This document shows, piece by piece, positions 7,144 through 8,219 of a stretch of DNA of 8,219 bases. The first letter of the stretch is position 1; each line of letters opens with the position of its first letter. Below the pieces are notes generated by a model. It searched no databases, was not told where the DNA came from, and saw only the letters and a program-made list of their open reading frames with translations. Both the position numbers and the translations under genes were made by a program. The DNA lies in NCBI GenBank assembly GCA_017883345.1, contig JADGNT010000196.1:1-8219 (forward strand). The letters are read 5' to 3'. This DNA comes from Candidatus Solibacter sp. GTDB lineage: Bacteria; Acidobacteriota; Terriglobia; Bryobacterales; Bryobacteraceae.

Positions 7144-7650
7144 CTACCTCTCCGTAGTCAGGAAAACAATTACCCCATCGCCGCGGAAGACGAGGTCGGC
7201 GGGGGCTTTCTGTGCGGCATCGCCCTTGCGGGAGACCACGCGGCCGTAGACTACCGCCCAGCGGTCGTACTCCGGGTTGCCGAAGCGGAACTTGCCGAGC
7301 GAGGTGCGGCGGGTGAGCCCGGCGAACTTCTTGTTGAGCACGGCGACGTCGAATTCCAGGTTGGCCGAGGGCTTGGGACCGGCGGCGGAATCCTCGGTCA
7401 GCCAGAGCATGGGCGGGACGGCGGTGGCGGGTTCGCAAGACTGCTCGCCGATCCAGCGGCCGTCGTGGCGGAAGGAGTAGCGGCCCAGCACGGCCACGTC
7501 CTTGCCTTCGTGGGCCGGAAGATCGGCCAGGATTTCGCAGACCGTGACCGGCGGAATGGGTGGATCGGCCGCGATGGCGAAGGCAGCGACGAACAAGGCA
7601 AGCGAAATCGAGCGGCCAATTGCGGTATTTCCCTGGACGCGATGTGGCAT
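7144..7650 (-). CDS. Small secreted protein of unknown function, possibly OB-fold-like
   Basis: With the ATG at 7650, this encodes 168 residues beginning MPHRVQGNTAIGRS, then a hydrophobic core ISLALFVAAFAIA (about 15-27) and an AIA-AD signal peptidase I-type site, so export is likely. The mature part opens with PVTVCEILADLPAHEGKDVA (34-53), then VLGRYSFRHDGRWIGEQSC, a pattern of alternating short strands with K-x-V-x-V-x-G spacing that suggests a small beta-barrel. From memory, similar VCE-L...GK-V-V-G proteins are common and uncharacterised in Acidobacteria. Two cysteines (Cys38, Cys72) remain after cleavage and could pair. It ends with GDGVIVFLTTER. Longer starts exist in frame (GTG at 7710, ATG at 7701) but would put about 20 polar residues before the signal sequence. 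None of the starts has a strong ribosome-binding site. I do not recognise a function. Confidence 0.68.
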   Translation of the reverse strand: MPHRVQGNTAIGRSISLALFVAAFAIAADPPIPPVTVCEILADLPAHEGKDVAVLGRYSFRHDGRWIGEQSCEPATAVPPMLWLTEDSAAGPKPSANLEFDVAVLNKKFAGLTRRTSLGKFRFGNPEYDRWAVVYGRVVSRKGDAAQKAPADLVFRGDGVIVFLTTER

Positions 7651-7740
7651 CGTACGCAGAAACAGAATAGACCTCTCGAACTCCCTGTCGGTTACATCCA
7701 TTATTACCACTGCTGCGGCGAACTTCAGCTTGCTGACGCG

Positions 7741-7762
7741 CGCGGCTCCGCTCGGAGTCGCG
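7741..7762 (+). repeat. GC-rich hairpin, 10-bp stem
   Basis: CGCGGCTCCG (7741-7750) pairs with CGGAGTCGCG (7753-7762): nine Watson-Crick pairs and one G-U pair if read as a plus-strand RNA. The minus-strand transcript would have an A-C mismatch at that place. There is no T-run behind it. It may be another short extragenic palindrome; only one copy is in the window. Confidence 0.45.
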
Positions 7763-7787
7763 GCCGCCAGTACCTGCCGAAGCGAAT

Positions 7788-7812
7788 TCCTGCCGAAGCT
7801 GGCAGGATTTTT
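7788..7812 (+). terminator. Terminator-like hairpin on the plus strand with no plus-strand gene before it
   Basis: TCCTGCC (7788-7794), a GAAGCT loop and GGCAGGA (7801-7807) form a 7-bp stem followed by five T (7808-7812). This fits a weak intrinsic terminator for plus-strand transcription, yet all genes here run on the minus strand. On the minus strand no T-run follows. It may only limit antisense transcription, or be coincidence. The CCTGCCGAAGC arm is repeated at 7773-7783, so an alternative pairing with GGCAGG exists. Confidence 0.35.
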
Positions 7813-7909
7813 CCTCCGCGATCTCCGCCCCCCCGCGCGCTCAGGTTTTGCCTTTCTTGGTTCTCTCTTCGGAAACCCATACCGTGGAGCAGCCTTCAGC
7901 CCAATGCCA

Positions 7910-8219
7910 CTAAGCGACTCTTTGCTTTGCAGTCTTGGCCCCCTGGGTGATTCTGGACTTTCTTGCGGCCTCGGGTATTTGTGAGACTTTGCGTTTGGGA
8001 AACGGGCAGGGGCTCCCCCAAATCTCTCTGGGGGTAGAAGGTCGCCGCTTGCGCCTGCGCGGCAGCCTGCACCGACTCATCGCGCGATGCATTTGCTCCG
8101 TGATTTGCTGGCGTTCTTCTTCGCTGCGGGCTGCGGCAAAGCGCGGCAGAAAGGCATTGAGGGTGTCCCGCGCCATCGAGAAACTGAACTGCCGCGGGCT
8201 CACTTCGAGCGCCGCCGCC
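7910..8219 (-). CDS. C-terminal fragment of a probable IS4-like transposase (runs off the right edge)
   Basis: The frame is open from the right edge to a TAG at 7912-7910 and gives about 103 residues beginning AAALEVSPRQFSFSMARDTL. The order vSPRQfSF, a helix with AFLPRFAAARSEEERQQITE, MHRAMSRCRLPRRRKRRP and a PRE-W...PFPKRK ending resembles the C-terminus of IS4-family DDE transposases. There PR-x-SF follows the catalytic region, and a basic R-x-RP segment ends the protein. No catalytic residue lies in the visible part, so the call rests on tail motifs recognised from memory. The last 25 residues (from VSQIPEAARK) are basic and unremarkable. An in-frame GTG at 8203 exists, but translation surely begins further upstream outside the window. 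If it is not a transposase it would be a small basic orphan protein. Confidence 0.55.
   Translation of the reverse strand, partial: AAALEVSPRQFSFSMARDTLNAFLPRFAAARSEEERQQITEQMHRAMSRCRLPRRRKRRPSTPREIWGSPCPFPKRKVSQIPEAARKSRITQGAKTAKQRVA

Larger units (their letters stand above)
7651..7909. other. Gene-poor stretch between the secreted-protein gene and the transposase remnant
   Basis: I see no convincing gene here. It holds two small hairpins (7741-7762 and 7788-7807), an 11-bp direct repeat CCTGCCGAAGC (7773-7783 and 7789-7799), and the upstream region of the secreted-protein gene. A weak minus-strand promoter-like pair, CCGACA then TATTCT with 16 nt between, lies just before the ATG at 7650. 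If the transposase belongs to an intact insertion sequence, its end should fall in the right part of this stretch, but I cannot fix the boundary without the other end. Confidence 0.4.

Noticed and set aside
7013..7438. Upstream extension of the YhaO-like protein to 554 residues
   Set aside because: The added 142 residues are low-complexity and Arg-rich, read through the palindrome and overlap the secreted-protein gene in another frame. The family starts at the MFKFIHAADIHLDSP motif.
7102..7950. 282-residue plus-strand open frame
   Set aside because: It is antisense to the secreted-protein gene and passes through hairpins and the gene-poor stretch, with no start signal or motif.

Overview
The window is GC-rich and every gene I can support lies on the minus strand. 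The gene content, the GTG starts, the palindromic intergenic repeat and the transposase fragment suggest an acidobacterium, perhaps related to Solibacter/Bryobacterales. That assignment rests on remembered sequence style and is only moderately certain.

Layout, in order of minus-strand transcription (right to left). At the right edge, 7910-8219 holds the C-terminal end of a probable IS4-like transposase. Next comes a gene-poor stretch (7651-7909) with two small hairpins, then a gene for a small secreted protein of unknown function (7144-7650). The gap that follows (7013-7143) is filled by a large nested palindrome built from two inverted copies of a 28-bp hairpin unit, resembling a BIME/REP element. 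Downstream lie an SbcD-like nuclease of the YhaO type (5774-7012) and a 1161-residue SMC/Rad50-like ATPase of the YhaN type (2292-5777). These two overlap by 4 bp (GTGA). After a 51-bp gap come a 117-residue four-helix membrane protein (1887-2240, phage_holin_4_2/YvlD type), glcE (736-1884) and the first 253 residues of glcF (1-761, running off the left edge).

Functionally there are two modules. YhaO and YhaN should form a nuclease-ATPase complex like Mre11-Rad50/SbcCD that acts on DNA ends. GlcE and GlcF are the FAD-domain and iron-sulfur subunits of glycolate oxidase, which passes electrons from glycolate to the membrane; the main catalytic subunit GlcD is not next to them on the upstream side. 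The membrane-protein gene sits 2 nt before glcE, so it is very probably cotranscribed with the glycolate genes.

I found no RNA genes or CRISPR arrays. I do not see a convincing wholly new system. The points most worth a second look are the nested palindrome upstream of yhaO, the altered ABC signature and missing zinc hook in the YhaN protein, the membrane gene fused into the glc cluster without glcD, and the uncharacterised secreted protein.
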